The notes under the pieces were generated by a model, which was given only the letters and a program-made list of their open reading frames with translations, made no database searches and was not told the DNA's origin. This document shows, one piece after another, positions 61,819 to 64,000 of a stretch of DNA of 64,000 nucleotides. The stretch spans positions 1,255,979 to 1,319,978 of the forward strand of contig JAFLCX010000002.1 in assembly GCA_017302635.1 (NCBI GenBank), given 5' to 3'. Source of the DNA: Hyphomicrobiales bacterium. GTDB lineage: Bacteria > Pseudomonadota > Alphaproteobacteria > Rhizobiales > Beijerinckiaceae. Positions within the stretch are counted from its first letter, which is position 1; the number at the start of each line of letters is the position of its first letter. The position numbers and the translations under genes are program-made.

Positions 61819-64000
61819 GAGGATGCTCCGGCTGGGCTGGTTTCGACGGCAATGCGGGCTTCAGCTTTGCGCCGGCCGAGCTTCCGCTCGCCGACGAGAA
61901 GCGTGATCAGCCCGATCGCGGCCATCATGAGGACAATGAGAACGGTGGAATAGGCGATGGCGAGGCCGTAATCGCCGTTGATGACGCGGTTGATGATGAA
62001 GACCGTCGCCATCTCATGCTGGGCCGAGACGAGGAAGATCACCGCCGAAACAGTCGTCATGGCGCGCACGAACGAGTAGATCAAGGCCGTGACGATGGCC
62101 GGCTTCATCAGGGGCAGCACGACAAGCCGCAAGGTGCGGAAGGTCGAGGCGCGAAGCGTCACGGCGGCTTCATCGAGCGATTTGTCGAGCTGGCTCATCG
62201 CCGCCATACCCGAGCGCACGCCGACCGGCATGTTGCGGAACACGAAACAGATGATGAGGATCAGCCCCGTGCCGGTGAGTTCGACCGGCGGGATGTTGTA
62301 CGTGAGGATATAGGCCACACCGATCACGGTTCCCGGCACGCAGAAGGTGAGCATCAGCGCGAATTCAAGCGCCGTTTTCCCTGCGAACCGCTGGCGTGAA
62401 AGCAGCCAGGCCGCAAGCAGGCCCACGCTGGCAGTGAGTGGCGCGGCAATGCCTGCAAGCTGGATCGTCGTGAAGAGCGACGACCACGCCCCGCCGGACC
62501 AGATCAAGCCATGCGGTCCCCACTCGATCGCGAAAGCACGGCCGAAATGCGAGAGTGTCGGCGTCCAGTCGCGGCCCCAGACCTTCACGAAGCCACCCGC
62601 CAGCGCCAGCGTGTAAACGGTGACGGTCAGCAGGGCCCAGGGCAGCGCGATGGCATAGGCCGTGCGGCGCACCCAGTCCGGCAGCGGCCGGAAGAAGCCC
62701 GTATCGCCCTTGCCCGTCACCGACACATAGGAGCGCTTGCCGACAACCTTGCGCTGGATGAAGAAAGCCACGAGCGCAAAGGAGAGCAGGATCAGCGCCA
62801 AAGTCGCGGCGCGGCCGAAATCGGCCTGTGCACCCACAACGGCAAAGAAGATTTCCGTCGAGAGCACACCGAACGACCCGCCGAGCACGATCGGGTTACC
62901 GAAATCGGCGAGGCTTTCGACGAAAACCACAAGGAAGGCATTGGCGAGGCCCGGCATCATCAGCGGAAAGGTCACGGCCTTGAAGGTGCGGGTACGATCC
63001 GCCCGCAGCATTTCCGAGGCTTCCTCCATCGAAGGCGCGATGCCCTGCACCACGCCGATGAGAACCAGAAACGCCGTCGGCGTGAACGAGAAGACCTGAG
63101 CGAGCAGGACGCCGTCAAACCCATAGATCCAGCGCCCCAATTGCCAGCCGAAAAGAGCCTCGGCCCATTGATTGACAAGGCCGGAGCGGCCGAAAATCAG
63201 GATCAGGCCGAGGCCGATCACGAAAGGCGGCGTGATAATCGGGAGTACGGTCAGCATCCGCATGCCGCGCTTGAACGGGAATTGCGTGCGAGTGACGATC
63301 AGCGCGAAACACAGGCCGAGCATGGTCGCGAGCGTCGCGGTCGAAAGCGCCAGAGCGAGTGTGTTCCACGCGACGCCGCATTGCGAGCCCGAATAGGTGC
63401 AGGCGAGCCCCCAGATCTTCGGATTGAAGAAACGGTCGAGAAACGCAACCCAAAGGGTCTGGTCAGAGGGGGCCTTGAAGGCCTGCCCGAGCATGGTCGC
63501 GACCGGCCAGACCGTGAAGAGCACGATACAGGCCACGAGAAACCCGACGGAGCCGGCGATGAACCGGTCGCCCCCGAACTTGCCCCTGAGAGCCAAACCT
63601 TCGGTGAAGAGGAAGAGAAAGGCGAAAAAAGTCAGCGCACCGCCCACGCCCACCCCGAATTGCCGTTCGGACAACTCTCCGAAAATCGGTGTCATGATGG
63701 GCGAGACAGCAGAAAACCAGCCACGCGGGCCGATCAGCCAGCCTTGCAGGATGATGGCGACCAGACCGAGCCCGCCAAGCCAGGTGAGCATCTTGCCCTT
63801 TGCCTCGCGGCTGAAGCCCCCATGCAAAGCCAGCCCGAGCACCGCCCAGAGGGCAAGGATGGGCCAGAACCAGGGGCGCCCGTGCGCAAGGGCCTGCATC
63901 AGCGCCGAAGTCGCGTCGGCATCGCCTACAAATACGGCAAAAAGTGCCGAAACCGAATGCCCGGATTGCAGCCAGTGCCATGGCAGGATGAGGAGGCCGA
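61815..64000 (-). CDS. ABC importer fused permease, FbpB-like (5' end outside window)
   Basis: A long inner-membrane permease in which two transmembrane domains are fused. Two EAA loops, EASEMLRADRTRTFKAVTFP and EAAVTLRASTFRTLRLVVLP, mark the contacts with the ATPase. Fusion of two permease domains in about 700 or more residues is typical of ferric-iron (FbpB/AfuB-like) systems. The frame stays open from the first ATG inside the window (63899) to base 64000, reading sensible hydrophobic sequence (LLILPWHWLQSGHS), so the true start lies beyond the edge. Iron is the likely but unproven substrate. Confidence 0.88.
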   Translation of the reverse strand, partial: GLLILPWHWLQSGHSVSALFAVFVGDADATSALMQALAHGRPWFWPILALWAVLGLALHGGFSREAKGKMLTWLGGLGLVAIILQGWLIGPRGWFSAVSPIMTPIFGELSERQFGVGVGGALTFFAFLFLFTEGLALRGKFGGDRFIAGSVGFLVACIVLFTVWPVATMLGQAFKAPSDQTLWVAFLDRFFNPKIWGLACTYSGSQCGVAWNTLALALSTATLATMLGLCFALIVTRTQFPFKRGMRMLTVLPIITPPFVIGLGLILIFGRSGLVNQWAEALFGWQLGRWIYGFDGVLLAQVFSFTPTAFLVLIGVVQGIAPSMEEASEMLRADRTRTFKAVTFPLMMPGLANAFLVVFVESLADFGNPIVLGGSFGVLSTEIFFAVVGAQADFGRAATLALILLSFALVAFFIQRKVVGKRSYVSVTGKGDTGFFRPLPDWVRRTAYAIALPWALLTVTVYTLALAGGFVKVWGRDWTPTLSHFGRAFAIEWGPHGLIWSGGAWSSLFTTIQLAGIAAPLTASVGLLAAWLLSRQRFAGKTALEFALMLTFCVPGTVIGVAYILTYNIPPVELTGTGLILIICFVFRNMPVGVRSGMAAMSQLDKSLDEAAVTLRASTFRTLRLVVLPLMKPAIVTALIYSFVRAMTTVSAVIFLVSAQHEMATVFIINRVINGDYGLAIAYSTVLIVLMMAAIGLITLLVGERKLGRRKAEARIAVETSPAGASS

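Overview
The window reads as a core chromosomal segment of a GC-rich alphaproteobacterium, most likely of the order Hyphomicrobiales (Rhizobiales). The evidence is gene order: perM-hdaA-ppk beside purM-purN; fabD-fabG-acpP-fabF-mltG; rpsF-rpsR-DUF2232-rplI-dnaB-alr-radA-cvpA-purF; guaB-rsmB-guaA; ppx/gppA-rlmE; and lptF-lptG-lptD-surA-rsmA. Dispersed intergenic hairpin repeats of a type common in rhizobial genomes point the same way. No rRNA, tRNA, CRISPR array, prophage or transposase gene was found. Genes are dense, and many neighbours share ATGA or GTGA stop/start overlaps, which I used to decide several starts.

Layout: 1-3011 (minus) holds the end of an operon with a CDP-alcohol phosphatidyltransferase, an AI-2E family membrane protein, HdaA and a truncated Ppk. 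3160-4852 is purM-purN. 4854-9946 (minus) holds a WYL regulator, a molybdopterin oxidoreductase coupled to a DMT exporter, ndk and aqpZ. 10167-14444 holds an ABC-F ATPase and, on the minus strand, a small secreted protein, holC and pepA. 14626-21280 is the LPS-export/outer-membrane operon lptF-lptG-lptD-surA ending in rsmA. 21265-27358 (minus) is gmk, mltG and the fatty-acid genes fabF-acpP-fabG-fabD. 27660-37640 is ribosomal protein, replisome, cell-wall, repair and purine genes. 38102-41006 (minus) is der, a TPR membrane protein and an NnrU-like protein. 41091-48609 holds guaB, rsmB, guaA, a di-iron membrane hydroxylase and small genes. 48620-50856 (minus) is a secreted protein, rlmE and ppx/gppA. 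51505-58306 (minus) is a complete urease operon ureD-A-B-C-E-F-G with three extra genes inserted. 58457-64000 holds a DUF2177 membrane protein, a large secreted DUF3857/transglutaminase-like protein that appears to lack catalytic residues, and the ATPase and fused permease of a ferric-iron-type ABC importer that runs off the right edge.

The most interesting non-coding signal is a family of five 44-46 bp intergenic hairpins (2431, 34632, 39569, 47325, 48322). Their stems change by compensatory substitutions while an 11-nt loop CCGGNNNCCAC stays fixed, and all five lie in the same orientation. A second, twin-hairpin element follows guaB. The most interesting coding signals are the three non-canonical passengers of the urease operon (an MsrQ-like haem membrane protein, a one-helix HupE/UreJ-like protein and a secreted NTF2-like protein) and the degenerate transglutaminase-like protein. 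Relative to the usual rhizobial order, pdxA (between surA and rsmA) and yicC (between mltG and gmk) are missing.
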